Source of the DNA: Lumbricus terrestris
Taxonomy: Eukaryota; Annelida; Clitellata; Crassiclitellata; Lumbricidae
Direction: 5' to 3'
Assembly (NCBI GenBank): GCA_949752735.1
Contig: OX457043.1
Coordinates: forward strand, 39,621,357 to 39,685,356
Length of the DNA stretch: 64,000 nt
Shown: in pieces, positions 45,601 through 55,475 of the stretch
Layout of the letters: every line of letters starts with the position of its first letter
Position numbering within the stretch: the first letter of the stretch is position 1
Translations under genes and position numbers: made by a program
Notes under the pieces: model-generated
What the model was told of the DNA's origin: nothing
Databases searched by the model: none
What the model saw: only the letters and a program-made list of their open reading frames with translations

Positions 45601-48600
45601 TCGCTGCCCTCCTACTTAAAATCAGCCGGTGAATAAGCTGGTCTCCCTGACGTGGCTTTTGTGGGCGCTGAGAAATTCTCGAAGATTTACATTTACATTT
45701 ACATTTTACATTAATCCAGGACATGTATTGAACCCACTCCTCCCACCATTGAGGCCCAGCATTATTCCATGAGGCCAAGACTACATGACCGAATCATTCC
45801 TAGGGCGGACAACCTAACGAGGAAATCATTTATAACAAGGATGCTTTATCATATTTAAATGTAATACCATATAAACCAAAATGCAGCAAAAATTGTTGGT
45901 CATTAAAAGAACTTTTTTTAAATTTAAAATTTATATTGGATTTGGACTAAGGATTTTATGCTATTCTAAAACACTTTGTCATTGATTGGATATAGAAATT
46001 ATGTACGTTTGTTTATTATACTTTGTATGTACACCAAAATGCGGATAGCAATTGGTATATTAAAGAATATTCTTATCTTATCTTATCTTACTAAGTGGCA
46101 ACTAGCTCTAACACTCACTGGTGTCTTAAACATTTTATTTTATCTTTTTTTATTCATCGCATCTGCTTTAGGACCCTTTCAAGCTCTCTACTCAGAAGCG
46201 CTCCCGACTACAGCGCGAACATTGCATCAGAGTTTCACGCTGAAGCACATGAGCAATTGCAAGTGAAGGACTTGCTCAATGTACCTACACAGTGGCTTGA
46301 CATGGATTCGAACCTGGAACATTAAGGCACCAAACCCACCAATAAACCACCACACCCTACAATATCACCTAAGTGGAAGAATTGCAGCAGACACCACAGC
46401 GCATCCCAGCATGAAAACTTCAAGAAAAGAGGCAAAACTTAGACAACAAACTGAAATGCTCCAGGCTGACATCTAAAAGAAAGTCACTATAAAATGAAAT
46501 TTAAGAAGATTAATACATAATTTAGTACTTTGACTAAAACCCCTGTCATTCACATCAATGTGAATGACATCTTTGCACTGTGTTACAAATTTTCATAGAA
46601 ATAATAATAAAACTTTACAACTGTAACAGTTGCAGACCTTTTTAGCAGCAGTCATGTCATGTTCCAGCTGATTATGGTGCTTCTTCAAATGTTCCAGCTG
46701 GACATCTCTATCTGACTCAGTCTCGTGGATCTTCTGACTGAAATGATACAAAACGAAATTATATAATTTTACTTAATTCAGGTTAATAAAGTCAGCAGCA
46801 CAAAGTCGCATATCTCTCAGCCATGGTGTTAGGTTTGATCTCAGCTATGGTGTTAGGTTTGATCTCAGTCATAGGTCTGCAGTAAATCTTCTATAAATTT
46901 CTCTTATTCTCTAATCATGCCTTTAAAATCAATCAACAATTTTTGAAAATACATAAAATATTTGAATAACAATAATAGTGAGCAAATAATAAATAGCTGA
47001 ATAAGTCAAATTAAAATGTAAGGTGCAAATAGTGCAATAGTCTAAGTGTAATTTTTCTCGGGATGAATAAGTAAATTCTATTTCACAAAAATATAACTAC
47101 AGTGTGAAACCTATAAACAGAAAAACAATGAAGACACACTGAAGACACATACAATGCAATACACTGAGGATTGCACAAAATGTATAAATGTAACACTCAC
47201 ATGAAATTCTGAAAAAGATCATATGATGTAAAACCAAAAACCTTAGTTCTCGATAGAGACGGTCCTTGTCTTCCTGCAGCTGCAAAAGACTACAAAATAA
47301 AAGATAAACAATAGTGCAAATATGAGAAAGCAATGAAATAAGGAGACAAAATCTTTTCTTTCAGGTCCAAGAATCAATGATAATGAGCAAGTCTTACCAC
47401 ACACTTGATTTCTTCAATTAACGAAATATTATATTACATGCAATACACTAAGACGTCAATATTACCTTTCCTGTTTCTTTTTTAATTTCTCAGTTGTCCT
47501 CTCGACCTCGCGTTTTAATCCACCTGCTTCTTCTTGGTACCTTGTCTTCAAGAAATCAGCAACCAAAGCAAATTCAATACAACGACTAACAAAGTCACAT
47601 TAACCATATTACACAAATTACCAGAATATCAAGGAAAACTTGTAATGTGATTCGACTGTCCACACGACATGTCATCCAATGTGGTATGTGGTAGGGTAAT
47701 AGCTTTGGGGCACAAGAGCACTTCACATTAAGCGAAACAACATGCTATCCAGGAGCACGTAAAAGAGTACACACTATACATTGTTCGTAGATTACATATA
47801 CAATTATACATATATATATAATGCAATTAACACATATAAGTAGTAATTCCAAAAATCCATGAACAAAAGAACAATGCTTTCCTGCTTTTAAATAAACCGT
47901 CATTCTAATTATAAGTAATGAAACATCATTATAAATCAAACCTCAGTGTTCTTTAATTGCTCTCTCAGTAACCACTTCTCAGCCTTCTCAGTTTCAAAAT
48001 TCAACCGCAGTTCTGAAGAAAAAAACTTCAATTACCTCTAATCGAAAATTAAATGATCTCAAAATAAAAATCAATCATAAATTCTGCAAAAAACCTGAAA
48101 CTTTAAATAGCATATCAAGGCAAAGAGTAACCAGCAACAGGAGTTTCTCACACAACAACTGACTCAAAAAGACTTAACAACACAAATCACATTTTGAACA
48201 CAGTCCACACAATTTTCACGATCAGACATTAATTTAGATTTATACAGCAATTCACATTCAAACATTTTAAATTAAAAATCACTATAAAAAATGCAAAAAT
48301 AAATCATAGTATAATAAATTAACTGCTACATTAGGAATCACAAAAAGGCATGAAATTTTCCACTGGCAAGGTTTTGTCCAACTTATACTATCAGCAACCA
48401 ACGTAAAGACCTTATCACAGGTATTCTTATGCAACATAACTTATTGTCCAGAACCGTCAATTTCAGAAACATAGTGATTCTGAATTATACAAGAAACTTG
48501 ATTCTACAACACAAGGAAATGTTTTAAATGACTAAATAAAAGTGTATAAAGCTAGAAATCAATGCAATGACCACCTGAGAGCAAAATCACCGCACGAAGA

Positions 48601-51600
48601 AGCAAAAACAACCAACCATTAATCAGCTTTCTGACATCATCTGTCATTCTGCTACTGAGAAAACCATCTCCATTGAAGGAATTATCATTGCAGATTGTAT
48701 TTCTAGGTTCTTCGTCTAAAAATCAGTTACATGTCATAATGTAATTGAATACAAAATGATTACATTATCAGGAATCACATTCTTTCTGACAGTTAAGCAA
48801 AAGCTGATTTCAAAACTACCAGTCACAGATGATCAAAGGTTGCAACTGGTATCTAGAAAAGTGCAAAGTTGATGAATGTAGAAATGCCAAGTCACATTAA
48901 TCCTAACTTAATTCATGGCAGCAACATTAACCAGCGCAATATATATTTTTCGCCTTTATTGAGTCCAAAACACATTACCAACTAAGTACATCATATTTAA
49001 GTAGGACATGAGTCACACAACTCTTCTGGACATGCAGCAACTGACAACAGAATGAGAAACAACTGGTCTACAACTGTATTAAAATTCCTTCAGAAAATGC
49101 AATTAATATAAACATAACTATATAGGACAGATAGCCAATTTTTTACCTTGGTGAATAAACCCTTGGATGTTGCCATTGCCTTCGCTTTCAGTGCCTGATT
49201 TAATGAGTGATTCATCTCTGAAAGACAAATATACCAGATGGGAAATAGCATAAATAAAACTGTAAAGGAGTCAGCCATGGTTTAGATTGGCATGCAGACG
49301 ATGATGGGTTGATGGTCATCATTTCTCATATTAAGTACTAGGTATTATTATACTTATACTGTCATATACGGATATTGCCACAGGCCTTCTTTACCTAGTG
49401 CCTTCATGGGGTTCTTATAAAGTGCTATATAAACAGCCAATAAATATACTACATACAGGCCTGTCATATGGCTGATCTTCACAGACAATCCATAAGAAAC
49501 ACTTGTAGTCCATTAGCAAAGCTACAGTGTATATGCCTGTGGAATTCCATCACCTATAATCTCATTGACTTCGCTTTTAATTTTGTTTTAATCTAGATTA
49601 GATGAGCATATGTGTACACAGATATGTATCCGAGCATTGGCTCACATCATTTTAAGCACCTAACACACACTGTAAACACAGCGTTCTAACAGAGACTTTA
49701 AATTCATCATCACTGGTTGAAATCTATTGCTACTCAACATTTATTGCAAACGTTCAATTTTACCGTTGTTCACCGATTGTATTCTCACAACTGTGCCACT
49801 CTTTCTGCACAACGTCATCAGAATCCAAGCACGATATTGTCAGTTGCTGCTGACACGCTATGAAGTCAAAACAGACGAGTAAAATTTTAGAAAGCATAAA
49901 CTATTTGAATAGGTAGCATCTGTGTTGCAAGTATACCCTACAAATGCCCATACTTCTGCTCATGCTGGGTTATTAAATATTATCGTCAATAAAAATTATA
50001 ATCAGCTTAGGATCATCAATCCTAAACATAGTGAGCAGCACTTAAGACACAGTTTGGAATATACTCAACATGATTAAATGACATAATCCACAATATTTAA
50101 TTTGAATGTACAAGCAAATCAGATTGCAACAGATTGGACTAAAATGTAATGCAACAAATGTATCGCCTTTCAAACACCTCCAAAAGACACTGATTACAAG
50201 ATTAGATTACCATACTTTAGATCAGACTGGGAATACACCCAGTATGTGCAGAGAATTCTATTTCATATGTCGTACCCAAAAGTGAATTCTGAAGAGCAGT
50301 GTTCTGAGCTTGCAGTCGACGTATTTCATCCTGCATCAGACACCCGTTCCCTTCCCTAACCTTCTGGCCTTGAGTCGAATCTGTCAACACCTTGTTCTCT
50401 ACAGCCAACGCTTCATTTGCCTTTACCAACTAAGAACCAACAAATCATCTGCTCATGTTACAGCTTGACAGAGTAAATTATCACTCATTCTGTTATCACA
50501 AACTGGAAGTGCAGCAACTGAAATTGCTTTAGAAGGCCGAATATACCCGAAAACACAGATATGTCATGTACTTATCTGCATGGAAAATAACTGATTCAGC
50601 AATACCTTATGTACACAACTCTGTCATTGTCCCGAGTTAATCTCTAGGTGGTATGTACCGGTCGTTCATCATGCAAAGGCATGCTGCTACCTCCTCATCC
50701 AGTTCATGTGGATCGAATAAGCTCCTCGAAGTGTCTGAAAGGCTTAGATTTTTAGAAAGAATTGTCTTCTCTACAGCCAATTATGCGATACACTGAGACA
50801 CTGCTCAATGCCCATACATTAATACTTAGTTTCATCTTGTTATTTGTGGTTCCTCATCGTTTCAATTCCCAATATTGAAACCCAGCTGGTCATATAGAAT
50901 TTTTATTACATTTCAGTACAAACTAATCATCCATTCAGTGAGAATGATTTTACCTGCGACAGCTCGGCCAGCAGAGTTTCATTTTGCAGCTGAAATTCTT
51001 CCTCCTGGTTTTGCAGTTTTCTCTGCATGGATTCATTTTCATTCAGCAATATTTCAAATTCCTTTCAATCAATAAATTATACAATTTACAGCGTATGGTT
51101 TTTCAATTAAAACTTACATTAAATGTAAAGACAACAAAAACTACCGTAGGCATTTCAAAATATTGCAGCTGACATCGTACATAGCCTCAGGTGTCTTGAC
51201 TGACTTATGCACATAACAGAAGTTCACATGTACTGTGTATAAGTGGTTAAATGCACCATATAAAAACAGAGATGGAATCTATGTACCATAATGCCTTCAC
51301 AAACCATTTTGGGTAAAGAAAATCTAGGCAGAATGGCTAATAAGTCACTTGCTGAAACAGACCACTGTGCAGCTAGAACAGACCACTGGATATCTGGAGC
51401 CATTTGCTGTTCACTGGCATGTTGGCCAGAATGTTCTAAGCGACCTAAGCAATTATTGCAAGTGGCATTGATATACATGGCACTGGCCAGCGCATAACAG
51501 GCCTGGAGTCGGTTATGCACGTAACCGAATTATGCGTACGTGCAATATGAAGAGTTATGCATACTTGGAGTTGTCTTCCATTGAAATATGTTAAATAGGT

Positions 51601-54112
51601 TAATGAAGATTGTTTACTTAGTCTTTCCTCTCAGATTTCTCATAAGTGGATTCAAACTTGTCAAAATTCAGTTGATATTACTACAGCGCAAGTTGATACT
51701 CATTTTGCACAGTCCAGAGTTCAACATGTTTCTTTATCTTGTTAAAGCAGTGTTTAAATAAGAGTCACTGATATCATGACCAAGCAGAAGCCTTTAAATA
51801 ATTATATTCGCAGATGCGTAAACTGATATAAACAAAAGAAGCTTTGCAATCAGGACTTACTCTGGCTTTCTTGCTTCGAGTTAAAGACTAAATATAAAAA
51901 AATCAAAGACAAAAACAGATTAAGATTTAAGAATCAGCTCTTCATCATTCAACATTATTATAATGTTCAGCCATTTTATTCACCATCACTTCGAATACCA
52001 AATAACAACGCAGCAACAAATTCAACAACTCACTTTCATTTCAATATGATCTGATCTGATCATCTAATCTGTTCCAATCTGCCCTCAACAGCAAACCTCA
52101 GAATGTCCAGACCAATAACAGAAAACAAGCACTTTGGGTCCAGGATTACAAAATCACTGTCACATAGCTCTCTTACCCTGTTAGCACATCCTCTATCCAA
52201 TCCCTCACCCCTGTACCACCTGTTCCAAAAGCAAACTGCAGCTTTCACACAGCTAACTAGATAGCCAAGTTGCTGTCCATATGCACACTAGTTGCATTTG
52301 CGACTAAACTTATTAGCTGGCAAGTCTTATTTTATGTTCTCAACAACCAACTAAAGTCTGTTGACAGCTGAAGTCAAACACTCAAGGCATCCACATGCAA
52401 ACCGGAGTTAACAATTTCAAAAAGTAAGTAAGTAAATGAAACCCAGTGAAAACAGTATACCATACACAAACTACTCTCAAGTGTGGCGTAAAATAAACAC
52501 CATTTAACAAAAACATTGGCACTTGTCTAAGGAACAAGACACAGTGGGACAATAGATCAAAGCACTTGTGCATCAGAAATATTTTGTTTAACACATGTTC
52601 CTCAGAAAATGAATGGAATAAATGTCCAATAACTTAAACAAATCAGTACACAGCACCCTGGAAATACCTTATTTAAATTTAAAAGATGGAATCTCACCTG
52701 ATTGGCCTTACACAGCTCTCGATCAAGAAATGATTGTTTCTCACGTAATGCCAAAAGCTCTATAAACAAATCATATTCATAATCATCTTCTTTCTTCTCT
52801 TCCACCTCCTTACTGAGTACTGATCCTAATTTCTTTTGTTCTTAATCGGGAGTTTCAAAACTGCGAGGATGAGGATGAAGATTATACGGCCTATAGACTC
52901 TTGGTAGGAAAATGTTAATCAGGACGTGAGAGTCTTTTATTAGACTTACAAGTTTGTCTGTAGCCGAATGATGTATCAAAACTGGCTGACCATTACTCAT
53001 CAACACATTCTATGCTGCAACCAGTAACACGCAATCAACACAAATTCAAGAATGCAAAGAAGAATTAAAATGAACACTTAGAATTAGGAAAACAGTTTCA
53101 CTTTTAAATGAGGAGTCTTACCATTCTCCTGTCTCTTTGATTTCTCTTCCAAATTTCGATGAGCTTCCTTTAGCGCAGAAAACTCCAACTTCAAATGGCA
53201 AAAACATAACAATCAAGATATTTCTTCCTTGATTTTATATTTTATACTTTGCAAAATACTCCACAGAGCTGTCCTGACCTTAACAAATAATTTCACTGCA
53301 TTGTGGTCTAGAGATAAGTAAACAAACAGCACCTCCCATTCAAATAATCCAAAAACTTACCCAATTTGTTCTAAGTCCATGCTTTGTCATTGGCATACCT
53401 GACCTCGGTCTTGAAAGGACTAACATCACTTACCATTAAAGTTTTTGTTTTGGTAGGGCAAATCCATCTGAAATACATGGCTGTATTGAAGCAATTTGCA
53501 TGGAGCTGTTGCAACTACAGGGTTAAATTCCAAATGCTTCGAGGAAAATGTGTCATTCAGGGTTAAGCAGCTTATGACTCGCAGGGCACTACTGATCTTA
53601 AATGCATTCAGTTTTTTTATATTGTATTTTTAGTCTAGAAAATAAAGACAGATTCATGCAGCCTGTATCTTTAATATTACTGTAATTAAATAAAAGCGCA
53701 AAAATAAATATTACGTTGATCCATCTATATAATTATATTCTGTAATTACCCCCATAAGCCTAGCTTTTACAATATACATGTGCGAAATTCCAGTCAGTAT
53801 TTTTGGATGAGTTCGTTGAATAATATATGACGGTGCTTCAGAATTTATTGGATCCCACCAGACTTGGAAGGGGCGGTGGCGCATTGGATAACACACTGGC
53901 ATGGAGATCGGAGGAGCTCAGTTCGATTCCCGTAGGACAGAAGTGCTTGTAGGCTGTTATTAGCTAAGATTGATGTTAATAGAAGATAACTGCATCGCTG
54001 TACACTGTAACCGGTTGCGGTATGTCAACCGGATTGTTCAATAAACGAAAATTATTATTATTATTACTTAAGTTACCTGAGTGCGATCCCACGTCGCCGT
54101 CCCAGACGCCAT
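33059..54112 (-). CDS. GRIPAP1: GRIP1-associated protein 1 (GRASP-1) orthologue, 26 coding exons
   Basis: GRASP-1 is a long coiled-coil Rab4 effector of recycling endosomes that binds GRIP1 and links to syntaxin-13; human GRIPAP1 is 841 aa. Here 26 coding exons were joined from splice sites and alignment by eye to the remembered human protein; their total is 2448 nt, about 815 aa. Landmarks in order: SKKAR, ENESMQRKLQNQEEEFQLQN, RLQAQNTALQ, AEKRKTLLDELA, LKDLKRQLLAERKRADKLQ, GDSSSISSLS, MAEDLIEKTALID, and NRRLQNVVEEMLTKNMYLQQ; each corresponds to a conserved human block. The start ATG at 54112 has a purine at -3 and follows TATA-less sequence. Introns carry a SINE, three hAT-type elements, LINE ends and minisatellites. 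One intron is GC-AG; the exon 7 donor is ambiguous. An LTR retrotransposon sits 356 bp upstream, in the opposite orientation. Neural and endosomal roles are known from mammals and only inferred here. Confidence 0.9.
33425..33885. mobile_element. hAT-type MITE in the last GRIPAP1 intron
   Basis: Ends CAGGGCTGTA and TACAGCCCTG are inverted; TTCTACGC is duplicated exactly at 33417-33424 and 33886-33893. The interior repeats CCGGCCAAAAATTTACC and TCTGACGATC blocks, related to the core of the MITEs at 2437 and 23554. 461 bp. Confidence 0.9.
33898..33984. repeat. tandem duplication covering a GRIPAP1 splice donor
   Basis: About 43 bp ending CTACCTGCTGAAGATACAT are present twice in tandem. On the minus strand each copy contains the exon 25 end (ATCTTCAGCAG) followed by a GTAG donor, so two nearly identical donors lie 47 nt apart. 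Confidence 0.85.
37130..41917 (-). CDS. GRIPAP1: GRIPAP1 exons 17-21
   Basis: Exon 17 41807-41917 (37 codons). Exon 18 40406-40480. Exon 19 39375-39431 (EIKDGLEDKKLHEKKGATA). Exon 20 38266-38368 (LKDLKRQLLAERKRADKLQE, the best-conserved block). Exon 21 37130-37190 (MEELFRPINFYERQKSGDS), a 61-nt exon whose phases require exactly its neighbours. The intron after exon 18 holds a LINE 3' end and a 16-bp minisatellite region; the intron between exons 17 and 18 holds a hAT relic and a TIR element. Confidence 0.85.
38632..38895 (-). pseudogene. 5'-truncated LINE 3' end
   Basis: The minus-strand frame reads VVGPAVWNNLPLELCKLSGS and DTFYKHLKTASLS, the usual C-terminal end of CR1/L2-type reverse transcriptases, then a 3' end GAAGAGGTGCTACATAAATAA with an AATGAATGAATGAAT tail. 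Only the last 260 bp remain. Lies in a GRIPAP1 intron on the gene's strand. Confidence 0.75.
39165..39293. repeat. 16-bp minisatellite, about 8 copies
   Basis: Tandem AACAGATAAATGACTG units with few substitutions, in a GRIPAP1 intron. Confidence 0.9.
39937..40143. mobile_element. hAT-type MITE
   Basis: Ends CAGTGGCGGCGCCAGG and CCTAGCGCCGCCATTG are inverted with two mismatches; TTAACTTT is duplicated exactly at 39929-39936 and 40144-40151. 207 bp with G-run/C-run subterminal blocks. Confidence 0.92.
40685..40985. mobile_element. truncated, internally deleted hAT element related to 18298-19811
   Basis: Contains GGGCCACTGTTTCTAAGTTGG and, at the far end, GGCCCGCGGGCC then TTGGGAACCACTG, matching the two ends of the 18298 element in inverse orientation. 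The first terminal 16 bp or so are missing, so no target duplication can be read. Confidence 0.7.
41001..41595. mobile_element. TIR element abutting a hAT relic
   Basis: Ends GACCCATCTGACCAAAACC and GGTTTTGGTCAGATGGGAC are inverted over about 31 bp with one mismatch. ACAATTGT flanks both sides (40993-41000 and 41596-41603), an 8-bp duplication that happens to be palindromic, so a CAATTG-type or TIR-internal reading is possible. Non-coding. Confidence 0.75.
42627..44722 (-). CDS. GRIPAP1: GRIPAP1 exons 13-16
   Basis: Exon 13 44510-44722 (71 codons). Exon 14 44239-44334 (32 codons). Exon 15 starts at 43734 with VAEKRKTLLDELA and ends at 43603 (donor GTCAAT) or 43588 (donor GTATGT); both are phase 0. 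Exon 16 42627-42740 (QQLDGATSWLERSLKEAE, cf. human MDGAKGWFERRLKEAE). About 20-30 residues present in human between exons 15 and 16 are not evident, and a 39-bp minisatellite occupies the start of that intron. Confidence 0.85.
43285..43602. repeat. 39-bp minisatellite spanning a GRIPAP1 splice-donor region
   Basis: Eight tandem 39-bp units. On the plus strand each contains TACATTGAGTTGATT and the near-palindrome TATGATTGATCATA. On the minus strand each contains CTCAATGTATGT, identical to the candidate exon 15 donor, and the frame stays open through all copies (13 codons per unit). Confidence 0.92.
44827..45072 (+). pseudogene. 5'-truncated LINE 3' end
   Basis: The frame reads ASPVVWNRLPPYLRLLPRVL then NLQTVLFSRCW, again a CR1/L2-type C-terminus, followed by CTTAAGAGGTGCTGTATAAA and an AATAAATGAAT tail. 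The 3' end is homologous to that at 38632. Confidence 0.75.
45075..45632 (+). pseudogene. LINE reverse-transcriptase C-terminal fragment (open frame)
   Basis: An uninterrupted 185-codon frame: AKRCNLTLNQRKTQEMVV, then TILGVVVTENLGFEAHIRR, then RLQAILDRLIRLHYLP. This order is typical of the palm end and thumb of CR1/L2/Jockey-type reverse transcriptases. The catalytic YADD region is absent, so it is not functional. It lies right after the separate LINE tail ending at 45072; two independent insertions are likely. Confidence 0.75.
45625..45692 (+). mobile_element. LINE 3' UTR segment
   Basis: Follows the RT fragment directly. The core CGTGGCTTTTGTGGGCGCTG recurs inverted at 21878-21960 and 22877-22940. 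It is followed by a TTTACAT microsatellite. Confidence 0.55.
46165..46360 (-). mobile_element. tRNA-derived SINE
   Basis: The minus strand has a B box GGTTCGAATCC (46304-46314) and the body TTGAGCAAGTCCTTCACTTG then CAATTGCTCATGTGCTT and GGGAGCGCTTCTGAGTAG, the same family as 19922-20120. Oriented with GRIPAP1 in its intron. Confidence 0.75.
46638..49217 (-). CDS. GRIPAP1: GRIPAP1 exons 7-12
   Basis: Exon 7 starts at 49217 and ends at 49161 (donor GTTTAT, keeps frame) or 49147 (donor GTAAAA, would need an unseen exon). Exon 8 48617-48715. Exon 9 47942-48012 (ETEKAEKWLLREQLKNTE, cf. human EKRLLWEQL). Exon 10 47466-47545 (EVERTTEKLKKKQE, cf. human KLSEKLKKKQE). Exon 11 47242-47289. Exon 12 46638-46737. 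Phases chain correctly from exon 8 on. The whole block is predicted coiled coil. Confidence 0.8.
50276..54112 (-). CDS. GRIPAP1: GRIPAP1 exons 1-6
   Basis: Exon 1 54077-54112 (MASGTATWDRTQ). Exon 2 53122-53188, ending in phase 1. Exon 3 52698-52819 (ends FLDRELCKANQ). Exon 4 51861-51887, a 27-nt microexon SLTRSKKAR matching human LSKSKKA. Exon 5 50954-51061, 36 codons of the NENESMQRKL type. Exon 6 50276-50429 (RLQAQNTALQNSLL), ending in phase 1. All acceptors are AG and all donors GT. The N-terminal part is more divergent than the rest and includes an acidic EEKKEDDYEYD stretch absent from human. Confidence 0.85.
53870..54066 (+). mobile_element. tRNA-derived SINE with (ATT)n tail
   Basis: The head GGGGCGGTGGCGCATTGGAT contains the A box and AGTTCGATTCC (53920-53930) is the B box; the 3' end is CAATAAACGAAA followed by ATT repeats. 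It lies in GRIPAP1 intron 1, only 11 bp past the exon 1 donor, in antisense orientation. It is a different family from the other SINEs here. Not a functional tRNA: stems do not pair as a cloverleaf. Confidence 0.8.
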
Positions 54113-54467
54113 TTTCTCAGTGTTTTGTGGATTATTTTGGTGTTTATGTTATGCGGTCGAAAGCGAGGTAGAATAACGAAAATGAGGCAGGGTTGCCAGC
54201 GAAAAGCGCGAGATGGGCTACTTTTAAATGCGCTCGCAACTGAAAAAATTTTCATCGCGCTTTTTGGGCTACTTTGAGTTGTCCCGCGGTCGCTATGGCA
54301 ACATTTTAAAAGTTCATAAATTGAATCTATCTCAAGCTACTGTGTAACGACCTTGGACAAAGTTCCTCACTTATATCAATTGTCTGTGAGGAAGGCAACA
54401 GGAAATCACTTCGTGTCCTTGTTTCACATGGTTTGACAGGCAGCCGACTCCATGATGTTGTGCGTTC

Positions 54468-55440
54468 TGTAGCGTTTTGGGAAAAGCTACAAAATTATAC
54501 TTATTTTTATCCATGTTGGCCATAACGGTTAATTAACTCTATGCTGCACCAGAGCGAGGCTGCAGACATTACGCCAGCATGACGTGTGACCTTTTGGGGG
54601 ACGTGGCGAAAGTGTGGGCGCCGCTGATTGGCCAAGAGCGACGCGTGACCTACAAACAGCGGTAAAAGGTCGCTTCCTATTGGCTGTTGGACCAATCTAG
54701 GTGAGTAGGACGAAGAGACGCAAAGAGGTGAAACCGACGAGAAAGACTAGGGCCATCTTTTTGAATAGAAATTCGTTTAAAACTAAGTTTTCGGGCATCT
54801 AAATTAATAAGGAAGTCAACTAAATTAATAGATAATAAAGTAAACGACCGCTGGTCGCCTCCGGTGGAAGGAGAACGTCGAAATAAGCAAAACCGCTTAG
54901 GAATCAGGGAAGTAGAAATAAATTAAAGTGTAGCGTGCTGAATCTGTAAATGAATGAATGTTTAAAATGGCCGGAACGCATTGATATAGATTATATAGCG
55001 CATTACAGGTAGAGCGAAGGATAAATTAGCGCTTGTGTTAAGAAGCGTGAATATATTGAAAGAGTTGCTAGAAGTAGCCTTGCGATATATCTGTTGCTGT
55101 GGTCGTGGTAAATTAGTGCAAAGTGTTGATGTTAATTCGTTGCTTTCGTGTAACTGATTAATAGCGTGATTTGACCTTCTGCAGTAGTTAAGGAAATAAG
55201 AACTGAACTGATAGCCTAGTTATATGCAGGAGCATAAGAAATAGGTATCAAGTAATGCAGAGTGTGTAATAACCAGCCATAAATGCTGTGTAGTGTTAGG
55301 AATACTTTGTGTTGAACTGATAAGTATTATAGGCAGAATTGTATTTGCACAGGTTGCTGCCTATTGTATATTAATTAAGTAGTGTTGCAAGAATAAATAA
55401 AGCGTTGCATATTGAACTAGAATTGAAGGTGATTCACTGA
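54468..55440 (+). repeat. 5' LTR of the gypsy retrotransposon (3' limit approximate)
   Basis: Starts TGTAGCGTTTTGGG, identical to the start of the 3' LTR at 63546. Identity to the other copy can be followed over 455 bp (54468-54922); the window then ends. A polyadenylation signal AATAAA is at 55392-55397, so the R/U5 region and LTR end should lie between there and the gag start. No primer-binding site was recognised with confidence. Confidence 0.85.
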
Positions 55441-55475
55441 CTGACTTGCAATTAGTTGTAAAACCGAATAATCCC

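Noticed and set aside
53870..53950. Functional tRNA gene
   Set aside because: A and B boxes are present but stems do not form a cloverleaf and a SINE body with ATT tail follows.
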